41,398 bases of DNA from a virus, in IMG/VR virus record IMGVR_UViG_3300047470_000238, positions 1-41,398 of that record; one strand, given 5' to 3'. Below the pieces are notes generated by a model. It saw only the letters and a program-made list of their open reading frames with translations. It searched no databases and was not told the DNA's origin. Position 1 is the stretch's first letter; every line of letters starts with the position of its first letter. Shown here one piece after another: positions 1 through 7,493 of this stretch. Made by a program: the position numbers and the translations under genes.

Positions 1-2136
1 AACGTGACCGCCGCGCAAAACGCGGCGAACGCGGCGAACACCTTGGCCGGCGGGAAGGGCAAGGTGATCGTGCAAACCGCTGCACCGGCGGCGGCCGATC
101 AACTGGCGCAAAACCTGTGGATCGACATCACCGGCGGGGCGAACACGCCGAAGCGCTGGACCGGCTCGGCTTGGGTGGCAGTGACGGACAAGGTGGCCAC
201 CGATGCGGCGGCAGCGGCAGCCAATGCCTTGTCAGTGGCCAACACCAAGGCCGATGCCTCGGCAGTCAACAGCCTGACCACTCGCGTGGAAGCGGCTGAA
301 GGCACGATCAGCAGCCAGGGCAGCTCGATCACCGGGTTGAACAACAGCCTGACCACCACCAACACCAACGTGACCGCTGCGCAAAACGCGGCGAACTCGG
401 CGAATACCTTGGCCGGCGGGAAGGGCAAGGTGCTGGTGCAGGCGGCGGCGCCGGCAGCGGCCGATCAGTTGGCGCAGAACCTGTGGATCGACATCACCGG
501 CGGGGCGAACACGCCGAAACGCTGGACCGGCTCGGCCTGGGCAGCCGTGACCGACAAGGTGGCGACCGATGCGGCGGCAGCGGCAGCCAACGCGTTGTCG
601 GTGGCCAACACCAAGGCCGATGCCTCTGCGGTCAACAGCCTGACCAATCGGGTGACTGCAGCAGAAGGTACGATCACCTCGCAGGCATCATCGATCACCA
701 ACCTGACCGCCTCCATCAGCAACGTCGGCAGCGATAACCTGCTGTACAACCCGTCGTTCGATGTAGTCGACCCTGCGCTGAGCGGCCTCCCTGCCGGCTG
801 GATGCTTAACAACAACAACGTGACGGTGGTCCCATCGGTCGTGGCGTCCACCCTTGACTCGGCCGGTAAGGCGGCAAGACTTGACATAACCCTGAACAAC
901 GCTAGCAGCTATTCCAGCCTGCGCCCGGTCACCGGCGAGCAGCCAGTTACCGTCCCCGGTCAGGTGTTCACGCTGTCGGTTAGTTTCCGGGCTACGGTCG
1001 GTATGATCGCTCGCCTGTACTTTCAGTGGATGAGCGCTACTGGTAACTGGATCTCCGACGATTCCTTTGTATCGGTCAGTGCTGCCGAGGAATGGCAGCG
1101 TATCTCGAAGACCTCGTCCCCAGCCCCGGCCAACGCGGCATCGGTCCGAATTCTGTGCCGAATCATCGGGCCGCTGAACGGCGCTAGCATCACTGGTTTT
1201 GTGGAGTGGGATCGAGCCCAGCTGGAAATCGGCAACGTGATGACGGGCTGGCGCGACAGCAATCAGGTGCTAGCCGGCAACGTGGTCACCACCGCAACCG
1301 CACTGGCCACGCTCACCACCTCCGTGACGGAGCAGGGCACGACCCTCACAAGCCAGGGCACCTCGATCACCGGGCTGAACAACAGCCTGACCACCACCAA
1401 CACCAACGTGACCGCCGCGCAAAACGCGGCGAACGCGGCGAACACCTTGGCCGGTGGCAAGGGCAAGGTGATCGTGCAAACCGGGGCGCCGGCGGCAGCG
1501 GATCAGCTGGCGCAGAACCTGTGGATCGACATCACCGGCGGGGCGAACACGCCGAAGCGCTGGACCGGGTCGGCCTGGGCGGCGGTGACCGATAAGGTGG
1601 CCACCGATGCGGCAGCGGCAGCGGCCAATGCCTTGTCGGTGGCCAACACCAAGGCCGATGCCTCAGCGGTCAGCAGTTTGGACAGCCGCGTGACAGCGGC
1701 GGAAGGGACCATCAGCAGCCAGGGCGCCTCGCTCACCTCGCTGAACAACAGCCTGACCACCACCAACACCAACGTGACTGCCGCGCAAAACGCGGCGAAC
1801 GCGGCGAACACCTTGGCCGGCGGCAAGGGCAAGGTGATCGTGCAAACCGGCGCACCGGTGGCGGCCGATCAACTGGCGCAGAACCTGTGGATCGACATCA
1901 CCGGCGGGGCGAATACGCCGAAGCGTTGGACCGGCTCGGCCTGGGCAGCGGTGACCGACAAGGTAGCCACCGATGCGGCAGCGGCAGCGGTCAACGCCTT
2001 GTCGGTGGCCAACACCAAGGCTGATGCAACTGCCGTGACCGCCTTGACCGGCCGAGTGACTGCTGCAGAGGGAGCGATCACCAGTCAGGGCACTTCGCTC
2101 ACCTCGCTGACTAACACGCTCAGCCGGGTCGGGCAG
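1..2136 (+). repeat. 366-bp in-frame repeat units of J (copies 3-6)
   Basis: Units begin at 1, 367, 1405 and 1771 with the codons for NVTAAQN, and each is 366 bp (122 residues). The array is interrupted between about 733 and 1404 by a beta-rich insert. The first two copies lie at 40540 and 40906. Bases 1-363 are identical to 40540-40902; the other copies differ at scattered positions. Each unit has a small domain (about residues 17-60, with the LWIDITGGANTPKRW motif) followed by an alanine-rich coiled-coil segment. Confidence 0.93.
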
Positions 2137-3681
2137 AACTCGCCGACCAAGGTCTACCAGAGTCTGTTCACCGGACTGGCGACGGATCAGTGGCGCCTGA
2201 ACTCTGCCAGCCTGGCGACCGTTGCGTTCAGCAACGTGGCGGGCAACCTCAGCGGTGCCACCCTGACCTTCGATTGCGGGACAGGCAAGCACTGGTGGGG
2301 GGCGACCAACAAGCTGATCAGGTTCGACCCAGCCCGTCTATACAAAGTAACTGCCCGGGTTCAGCAGGTGTCGACAGTGGTTGGCAACACCCAAACCTTC
2401 TTGGGTCTGGATGGCTACGCAGAGGACGGCGTAACCCGTATCAACACCCTCGGGACCAGCAGCACCAGCAACGCTCACTACGTACTGACATCCTCCAGAG
2501 TCTTGGAGGTTGGGGTGTGGACCGAGTTCACCGCCTACGTGAAGGGCTTCACCGTCGGCGCTGAAAACGGCGGGTCCGGTGCGGGGACGCTGGCTGACCC
2601 TCGCCGGATGAAAACCGGGATTGCCTGGATTTCTCCCATGGGGATCTTTGGCTACAACAACCTCGGCGGTGTCGTGGCGCTGGACTACTTCTGGATCGAG
2701 GACGTGACCGAGCAGGTGCAGATCGATGCGACGTCTACTGCCCTGTCCGGTCTGACCTCCACCGTATCGCAGCAAGGCACCACACTCACCAGCCAAGGCA
2801 ACAGCCTGACGCAACTGACCAACCGGGTAGGCGATGTCGAGGGCGTCAACAGCGGTCAGGCGGCGGCGCTCAATTCGCTGGATACGCGGGTCACTTCCAC
2901 GGAAGGGAAAGTCACTGCTCAGGCGACAGCCTTTCAGGCGCTTCAGGCATCGTCGCGAGACGACAACGGGGAAGGCGAGCTGGCGGATGCGTTTAAAGGC
3001 TGGACGAGTACCGCTGCAATCGCTTCGGAATCCAAGGTTCGCACCTCTGAATCTGAAGCCTTTGCGCAGCGGATCACCGGCTTTGATGCCCAAATAGGAG
3101 AGAACACGGCCAACATCACCGAGCTGGAACAGGTGGTGGCGACCAGTAATTCAGCGACGGCGACGAAGATAGATCAGCTGAATGTCTCGGTCGCGAGTAA
3201 CACCGCCGCCATCCAACAGACGTCCACGGTCTTTGCTGACACCAACGGCAAGCTATCCAGCATGTGGTCGGTGAAGATGCAGATCAACGCCCAAGGACAG
3301 TACGTTGCTGCAGGCATCGGGCTTGGCATCGAGAACACAGGGGCTGGCCTGCAAAGCCAGTTCCTGGTCAGCGCGGATCGCTTCGCCATCGTTAACGGAA
3401 TCAACGGCAATCTGTCTGTCCCGTTTGCGGTCCAGAACGGGCAAGCGTTCCTGCAGTCGGCCTTTATCCTCGACGGCACCATCACCAATGCCAAGATCGG
3501 CAGTTACATCAGCTCGAACAACTACATCCCCGGCCAGCAAGGCTGGGTTCTCTATAAAGACGGAACGCTAGAGATCAATGGGATTGTCCCGGGCCAGGGG
3601 CGGCTGGTGATCAACTCGCAGAACGTCTCGGTCTACGACGCCAACAATGTGTTGCGTGTCCGACTCGGCTACCTGGGGTGA
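1..3681 (+). CDS. J: Tail tip / host-specificity protein J, C-terminal part (5' part is at 37537-41398)
   Basis: The frame is open from base 1 and matches the frame of J at the right end. Joined across the circle, J would be about 2,471 residues, roughly twice lambda J. This part carries four of the six copies of a 122-residue repeat (copies begin at 1, 367, 1405 and 1771). Two beta-rich inserts of about 180 residues (about 733-1280 and 2137-2720) look like carbohydrate-binding modules, with an NPSFD start and a GW-R-D end in the first. A coiled-coil stretch and a DUF1983-type C-terminal domain follow (about 2950-3678, ending RVRLGYLG). J proteins form the central tail fibre that contacts the receptor. 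The family call is firm; the repeat copy number depends on the assembly. Confidence 0.9.
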   Translation, partial: NVTAAQNAANAANTLAGGKGKVIVQTAAPAAADQLAQNLWIDITGGANTPKRWTGSAWVAVTDKVATDAAAAAANALSVANTKADASAVNSLTTRVEAAEGTISSQGSSITGLNNSLTTTNTNVTAAQNAANSANTLAGGKGKVLVQAAAPAAADQLAQNLWIDITGGANTPKRWTGSAWAAVTDKVATDAAAAAANALSVANTKADASAVNSLTNRVTAAEGTITSQASSITNLTASISNVGSDNLLYNPSFDVVDPALSGLPAGWMLNNNNVTVVPSVVASTLDSAGKAARLDITLNNASSYSSLRPVTGEQPVTVPGQVFTLSVSFRATVGMIARLYFQWMSATGNWISDDSFVSVSAAEEWQRISKTSSPAPANAASVRILCRIIGPLNGASITGFVEWDRAQLEIGNVMTGWRDSNQVLAGNVVTTATALATLTTSVTEQGTTLTSQGTSITGLNNSLTTTNTNVTAAQNAANAANTLAGGKGKVIVQTGAPAAADQLAQNLWIDITGGANTPKRWTGSAWAAVTDKVATDAAAAAANALSVANTKADASAVSSLDSRVTAAEGTISSQGASLTSLNNSLTTTNTNVTAAQNAANAANTLAGGKGKVIVQTGAPVAADQLAQNLWIDITGGANTPKRWTGSAWAAVTDKVATDAAAAAVNALSVANTKADATAVTALTGRVTAAEGAITSQGTSLTSLTNTLSRVGQNSPTKVYQSLFTGLATDQWRLNSASLATVAFSNVAGNLSGATLTFDCGTGKHWWGATNKLIRFDPARLYKVTARVQQVSTVVGNTQTFLGLDGYAEDGVTRINTLGTSSTSNAHYVLTSSRVLEVGVWTEFTAYVKGFTVGAENGGSGAGTLADPRRMKTGIAWISPMGIFGYNNLGGVVALDYFWIEDVTEQVQIDATSTALSGLTSTVSQQGTTLTSQGNSLTQLTNRVGDVEGVNSGQAAALNSLDTRVTSTEGKVTAQATAFQALQASSRDDNGEGELADAFKGWTSTAAIASESKVRTSESEAFAQRITGFDAQIGENTANITELEQVVATSNSATATKIDQLNVSVASNTAAIQQTSTVFADTNGKLSSMWSVKMQINAQGQYVAAGIGLGIENTGAGLQSQFLVSADRFAIVNGINGNLSVPFAVQNGQAFLQSAFILDGTITNAKIGSYISSNNYIPGQQGWVLYKDGTLEINGIVPGQGRLVINSQNVSVYDANNVLRVRLGYLG

Positions 3682-3684
3682 ACA

Positions 3685-4041
3685 ATGGCTTCATTTGGCC
3701 TGCGCGTGTTTGATGAAAACGGTGGCCTATCCATGGACACCAATACCTTTACTTACCAGGTGATCTGGCAGGGCGTGATCGATTTCAGCGGGGCAACGCC
3801 CAGCTACACGCTGAATATCCCTGACTTCAACCCAGCCAACTGCGTGTTCATGATCATTCCGACGAGGGCACAGGATGTGCAGTCTGCAGAAAACGATGGC
3901 CTGGGAAATACCAAATCTTACCCCTACGTCACCACGGCGGTGGGGCAGGTAGTTATCCGGCCAAAAAACCCGTCATCCAGCGCCTCAACGCTCCAGACAA
4001 GGATTGTCGCCAAGGGGTACGCCATCAGGTATTCCACATGA
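3685..4041 (+). CDS. Small tail-tip associated protein, function unknown
   Basis: A 118-residue protein starting 3 bases after the J stop, with a GGGG ribosome-binding stretch inside the J stop region. It is beta-rich with many aromatic and polar residues and has no membrane segment or known catalytic motif. Its place directly after J, and its translational coupling with the next gene, suggest a structural or decoration protein of the tail tip. I recognise the position, as in other Pseudomonas siphophages, but no named family. Confidence 0.8.
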   Translation: MASFGLRVFDENGGLSMDTNTFTYQVIWQGVIDFSGATPSYTLNIPDFNPANCVFMIIPTRAQDVQSAENDGLGNTKSYPYVTTAVGQVVIRPKNPSSSASTLQTRIVAKGYAIRYST

Positions 4042-4697
4042 GCTTTGGATTTCAGAGCATCAACGACAACTCATTTGTTCAGATCGACGCCGAGGCCCCC
4101 AGGCTGTGCATGCTGACCAAGGGGTCGTATTCCGGGACGACCAATGCGTCTGGGGTTTTTGCCAGGGCAATCACCAGCCAAGACCCGCCGCTGGTGTTCA
4201 TTCGCCCGGATCAGGGGGTGATCCAGGTTCCGATTTCGGTGTGGTTCACCGGTGGCCCGGGAAACTGGACCGGGTTCACCATGAAGGCGTCCAACGTCAC
4301 GGCAACGCTGAGTGGTCAATATTTCGTGGCCGCTTGGGCTGCCATGGGCACTGCGGCTTATGGCCTACGGTTGTGGGATCAGAATGCCGCGCTGGTCTAT
4401 GACAGCGGTGCGCCGGCGGTGGTCGTGACATTTGCCGCGGGCAACTGGACCTATCTTGGCGATGAGGTGCTGACCGTGGGGCGACGTTACATCTGGGGCA
4501 TCGGTAAGTTGCTTGGCGCAGGCGAATACATCTCCCTCAATCCGTTCGCCATGAACTGTCACAACAATGCGTCGGGTGGTGGTTGCGCACTTGGCGTCGA
4601 TTACGCCAACGGCCGGATCATGATGTACAGCCTCGCCACAACTGCCTGGACTGACCAAGGTCACCGTCCATTCCTCTGCGCCAAATTGCTGGCCTGA
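4038..4697 (+). CDS. Tail-tip associated protein, function unknown
   Basis: A 219-residue protein whose ATG overlaps the previous stop (ATGA), so the two are probably made together. The N-terminus (MSFGFQSINDNSFVQID) resembles that of its upstream neighbour's class. The rest is beta-rich, with repeated G-W-T and aromatic residues and several cysteines near the C-terminus. No enzyme motif is visible. From context it is a virion protein of the tail tip or receptor-binding apparatus; this is inference. Confidence 0.8.
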   Translation: MSFGFQSINDNSFVQIDAEAPRLCMLTKGSYSGTTNASGVFARAITSQDPPLVFIRPDQGVIQVPISVWFTGGPGNWTGFTMKASNVTATLSGQYFVAAWAAMGTAAYGLRLWDQNAALVYDSGAPAVVVTFAAGNWTYLGDEVLTVGRRYIWGIGKLLGAGEYISLNPFAMNCHNNASGGGCALGVDYANGRIMMYSLATTAWTDQGHRPFLCAKLLA

Positions 4698-4721
4698 ACA
4701 CCTTATTTTCAGGAGATATAT

Positions 4722-5654
4722 ATGCCCTGGTACAAAGCCGGGACGGCTTCTGTCGTCCTAAATTCCAATGCGGTGATTGGTGCAGGTACTGCGTTTATTG
4801 CCAATGCCCGAGTTGGCGACGCTTTCCGTGGACCGGATGGGGGCTGGTATGAAGTCACCAACATCGCCAGCGACACGGCCATGTCGATTGACCCTCCTTA
4901 TAAGGGCGCGACCAATGCGGCAGGCGCTTATGCACTGGCACCGATGCAGGGTTACGTCAAAGACTCAGCCGATACTCTGCGGGCGTTGGTGAACCTGTAC
5001 GGTAGCAAGTTGGCCGCCCTGGGGACCACCGGCAACTACGAGACCTTGCCAGTTACCAAGGGCGGGACGGGGGGCACCGATCAGGCGAGCGCGAGAACGG
5101 GGCTCGGGCTCGGCAACGGCGCTACGCACGCCGTGCAAACATCGAGTCATGACACTACAGCAGGGGCTCTGTTGATGCCTGGAGCGTTTGGCTGGGGTAT
5201 GACGGGCACTACATTACTAACCATTTCCGATGCAAACGGTGTTAGACCTTCTGGCTTGTACTACATACTGAGTGGCTCAGGAAACATGCCAATTGTTGGT
5301 GATGCACTGTTGGAGGTAAAGAACCTATCTACAGTAGTGATTTACCAAACACTGACATATTGGGGGTCGAGGCGGAAGTTTGAACGAACCTACGTTACGA
5401 ATGCGTGGAGTGTCTGGGATGAAGTTATCACCACCAGTAACTTGGCTTCATCCGTTGCCTTCAATCAAGTCGGTAGTTATTCCTTCCTTAAAAACTTAAC
5501 GGGCGCCGTCGTAGCCAGTGGAGCAGTAGTGGCTGGCTCAAGCCTAAGTTTTAGTGATACCGCCAACTCTGCTTGGGGTGCGCCTACAGGCGCTTGGAGG
5601 GCCATGAGCGCCGCCGCAAACAACCAGGCAACGTTGTTTATGAGAGTCAATTAA
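4722..5654 (+). CDS. Side tail fibre protein (receptor-binding candidate)
   Basis: A 310-residue protein with a strong ribosome-binding site (AGGAGATATAT). The N-terminal 100 residues are of the virion-attachment type seen in Pseudomonas fibres (MPWYKAGTASVVLNSN). A hinge with the fibre repeat VTKGGTGGTDQASARTGLGL follows at about residues 112-132. The C-terminal half (about 5160-5640) is visibly richer in A/T and has less biased codons than its neighbours, consistent with an exchanged receptor-binding domain. It is followed by a TAATG junction with the probable chaperone gene. Confidence 0.85.
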   Translation: MPWYKAGTASVVLNSNAVIGAGTAFIANARVGDAFRGPDGGWYEVTNIASDTAMSIDPPYKGATNAAGAYALAPMQGYVKDSADTLRALVNLYGSKLAALGTTGNYETLPVTKGGTGGTDQASARTGLGLGNGATHAVQTSSHDTTAGALLMPGAFGWGMTGTTLLTISDANGVRPSGLYYILSGSGNMPIVGDALLEVKNLSTVVIYQTLTYWGSRRKFERTYVTNAWSVWDEVITTSNLASSVAFNQVGSYSFLKNLTGAVVASGAVVAGSSLSFSDTANSAWGAPTGAWRAMSAAANNQATLFMRVN

Positions 5655-6172
5655 TGAATATTAAAAACCCTCGTTACAACCAGCGCGGCACCATCGATTG
5701 TGAAGTAGAGCACGAGGCTCTTGGCTGGATTCCTTTTACCGCCTCGCCAGACGATGACACTGAGTTCGGTCGTGAGCTGTATGCAGCTCTCATCTCGGGT
5801 GCGCACGGCGTTGTTGGCCTGTACGCGGAAGCGCCATTGACGCCGGAACAGCAAGTGGCGCGCATCGCGGAACGGCGTTATGAGGTTGAAACGTCGGGCA
5901 TCACCGTTGACGGCATGGCCATCAATACCGACGACCGTGCCAAGACCTTGATCAATGGTTCCGCGATTAAGGCCATGCGCAACCCGGCTTACACCTTGCG
6001 CTGGAAAACCCCGGAAGGGTTCGTTGATCTGCCGTCTGCCCAGGTATTGGTGATGGCAGAGGCGGTCGCGGACTTTGTCCAGGGCTGCTTTGATCGTGAA
6101 GCTGACCTGCTGGCAGCGGTGGGCGATGGCACCTTCACTACCGCCATGCTGAAAGAGGGGTGGCCGGTATGA
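5654..6172 (+). CDS. DUF4376-like tail fibre assembly protein
   Basis: A 172-residue protein starting at the ATG in TAATG at the fibre stop. A longer frame extends upstream, but the coupled start is preferred. The C-terminal half (VDGMAINTDDRAKTLING... YTLRWKTPEGFVDL... AVADFVQGCFDREADLL) matches the DUF4376 pattern found in proteins encoded next to tail fibres, where it is thought to act in fibre folding or assembly. It overlaps the next gene by ATGA. Confidence 0.85.
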   Translation: MNIKNPRYNQRGTIDCEVEHEALGWIPFTASPDDDTEFGRELYAALISGAHGVVGLYAEAPLTPEQQVARIAERRYEVETSGITVDGMAINTDDRAKTLINGSAIKAMRNPAYTLRWKTPEGFVDLPSAQVLVMAEAVADFVQGCFDREADLLAAVGDGTFTTAMLKEGWPV

Positions 6173-6570
6173 GTCGTTTCACCACTACCCTGAAAACTGA
6201 GCAGATCGGCAAGTGGACGCACATTCTCCTTGATGAGTTGGTGCTGGCCGATGAGAGCCAGCGCGTCATCACGGTGCCGGCCGGCTTCGCCACGGACTTC
6301 GCCAGTATCAAGGTGCTGCACAATGCCTTCCTGTTCGCGCTATTCGCGCTGGTGTCCGGCTACGGCAACTACGCGGCCACGGTGCATGACTGGCTGTACG
6401 CAACCGGTGCCGTCAGCCGCAAGCAAGCTGACGCCATTTTCTACCGCGCCCTGCGCGCTGAAGGGGTGGCGCGCTGGCGGGCCTGGCTGTTTTGGGTCGG
6501 CGTTCGAATAGGTGGCGCTGGGCGATACAGCAAGGCGCCCAGGCCCGCCAACTCCCGGCAGCAGCCGTGA
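6169..6570 (+). CDS. DUF1353 family phage protein
   Basis: A 133-residue protein starting at an ATG that overlaps the previous stop. An in-frame ATG at 6160 is possible but lacks a better binding site. It carries the DUF1353 hallmarks: a VPAGFATDFASI motif, the VHDWLY segment and the later RKQADAIFYRAL segment. The conserved D and H residues suggest metal binding, but no activity is proven for the family. It is common near the ends of tail modules in Pseudomonas phages. An intrinsic terminator follows. Confidence 0.85.
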   Translation: MSRFTTTLKTEQIGKWTHILLDELVLADESQRVITVPAGFATDFASIKVLHNAFLFALFALVSGYGNYAATVHDWLYATGAVSRKQADAIFYRALRAEGVARWRAWLFWVGVRIGGAGRYSKAPRPANSRQQP

Positions 6571-6596
6571 TGGTCTGATCTGCACAGAACACAGTC

Positions 6597-6622
6597 ACCC
6601 GCCATCGAGCGGGTTTATTTTT
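6597..6622 (+). terminator. Intrinsic terminator after the DUF1353 gene
   Basis: The stem ACCCGC (6597-6602) and GCGGGT (6609-6614) closes a 6-base loop and is followed by a T-rich tail (TTTATTTTTG). Confidence 0.8.
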
Positions 6623-6650
6623 GTCCAAAATCTGCAACCGGAGATTCACC

Positions 6651-6881
6651 ATGTCCTTTATCGTCATCAACACCAGCAACAACTTCGACCCGATCAATCA
6701 AGAAATCTTCGCCACGGCCGAAGAGGCGGACGCCCAAGCGCGCGCCATTATTTCAGCGCAACCGCAGGCCGTGGTGCGCACGGCGCAGCTGATCAATGCC
6801 TACAGCGCCCAGGTGATCATCACGGCAGAGCCGGTGCCGGAGGTTCCAGCGGCGCCGGGTGAGCCGGATCTAGCGGAATAA
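6651..6881 (+). CDS. Hypothetical protein at the end of the late operon
   Basis: A 76-residue acidic protein with a good binding site (CCGGAGATTCACC). It has one alpha/beta region and a proline- and glutamate-rich tail (AEPVPEVPAAPGEPDLAE). No signal peptide or motif is seen. It lies between two intrinsic terminators, so it is expressed either by readthrough of the first or from its own promoter, which I could not identify. Confidence 0.75.
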   Translation: MSFIVINTSNNFDPINQEIFATAEEADAQARAIISAQPQAVVRTAQLINAYSAQVIITAEPVPEVPAAPGEPDLAE

Positions 6882-6898
6882 CCCGACGCCCCGACAGG

Positions 6899-6918
6899 CC
6901 CGCCGCGCGGGTTTTTTT
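6899..6918 (+). terminator. Strong intrinsic terminator closing the late region
   Basis: The palindrome CCCGC-CGC-GCGGG (6899-6911) is followed by seven T residues. It separates the late region from the plasmid-maintenance region. Confidence 0.88.
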
Positions 6919-7025
6919 ACGCCTGAAAAAAATCTCTGCAGGCTGTTTAAAAACCCGAGCCGGTCGTTATGGTGATTCAGGCGGTGAGTTTTTCGCCGTG
7001 GTGCGCTCAGACAGTTCAAGGCATA

Positions 7026-7041
7026 CTGTTCGTATGTACAG
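7026..7041 (+). promoter_or_regulatory. LexA-type SOS box
   Basis: The 16-mer CTGTTCGTATGTACAG fits the LexA consensus CTG-N10-CAG, including the outer CTGT/ACAG. It lies 50 bp before the start of the 7091 gene. No other site of this quality was noticed in the window. Confidence 0.7.
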
Positions 7042-7090
7042 TGTTCTGTCTGGCGCGTAAAATCGCAGCCGCCGACGCAGGGAGTACCCC

Positions 7091-7333
7091 ATGCCACAAA
7101 CACAGAAAGTTATCGAAGCGCTATCACCGGAAAGGCCAGCAATGACGCCCAGCCCTAACCCTCTGATCCAGGGAAATGCAGCAGACACACTTTCAGCGAC
7201 CCGCGATTATGTCGCCGACATTGCCAGTTCGTTCTCAATGGATGATCAGGTGGAGCGCGGCCGGTGGCTGCGGGTGATGGTGGTTCTGCACGCGCTGGAC
7301 GCGGTCATGACAGAAAATCTTTATCACAGATAG
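7091..7333 (+). CDS. Small protein of unknown function behind a LexA-type box
   Basis: An 80-residue protein with a binding site GGGAGTACCCC. The N-terminal 30 residues are proline-rich and probably disordered; the rest is predicted helical (LSATRDYVADIASSF... WLRVMVVLHALDAVM). It loosely resembles the small helical DUF3077/DUF6124-type proteins of Pseudomonas, which is a weak call. The SOS box upstream suggests induction by DNA damage. It sits between the late-region terminator and rep, so it could affect induction or copy number. No function can be read from the sequence. Confidence 0.65.
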   Translation: MPQTQKVIEALSPERPAMTPSPNPLIQGNAADTLSATRDYVADIASSFSMDDQVERGRWLRVMVVLHALDAVMTENLYHR

Positions 7334-7414
7334 TGGAAAACGAATTTTCGCGTGGTATGCTTTTGACCATTCGGCGCTGATAGCCGAGACAGACTTTAAG
7401 AAAAAACAAGGGAT

Positions 7415-7460
7415 TAGAAAAAAGAAAACCCCAGGCTGGCAGGCCTAGGGTTCTCGGTGA
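7415..7460 (-). ncRNA. Candidate antisense RNA / intrinsic terminator hairpin in the rep leader
   Basis: Arms 7427-7436 and 7443-7452 form a 10-bp stem with loop TGGCAG (sense strand). On the - strand the one imperfect pair becomes a G-U wobble, so the stem is complete only in the antisense RNA. The hairpin is followed on the - strand by TTCTTTTTTC, making it a textbook intrinsic terminator for leftward transcription. Short antisense RNAs ending this way control RepA synthesis in IncFII- and IncB/IncL/M-type plasmids. The loop is similar to, but not identical with, the UUGGCG loops of the latter. The 5' end and promoter are not identified. Confidence 0.45.
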
Positions 7461-7493
7461 TCGGTAAAAGACTAAGCTTCAAACGACCCTCGT

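Noticed and set aside
1-2136. CRISPR-like array or diversity-generating retroelement at J
   Set aside because: The repeats are 366 bp and coding, with no short spacer pattern. No reverse transcriptase or template repeat was found, and the differences between copies are not adenine-biased.
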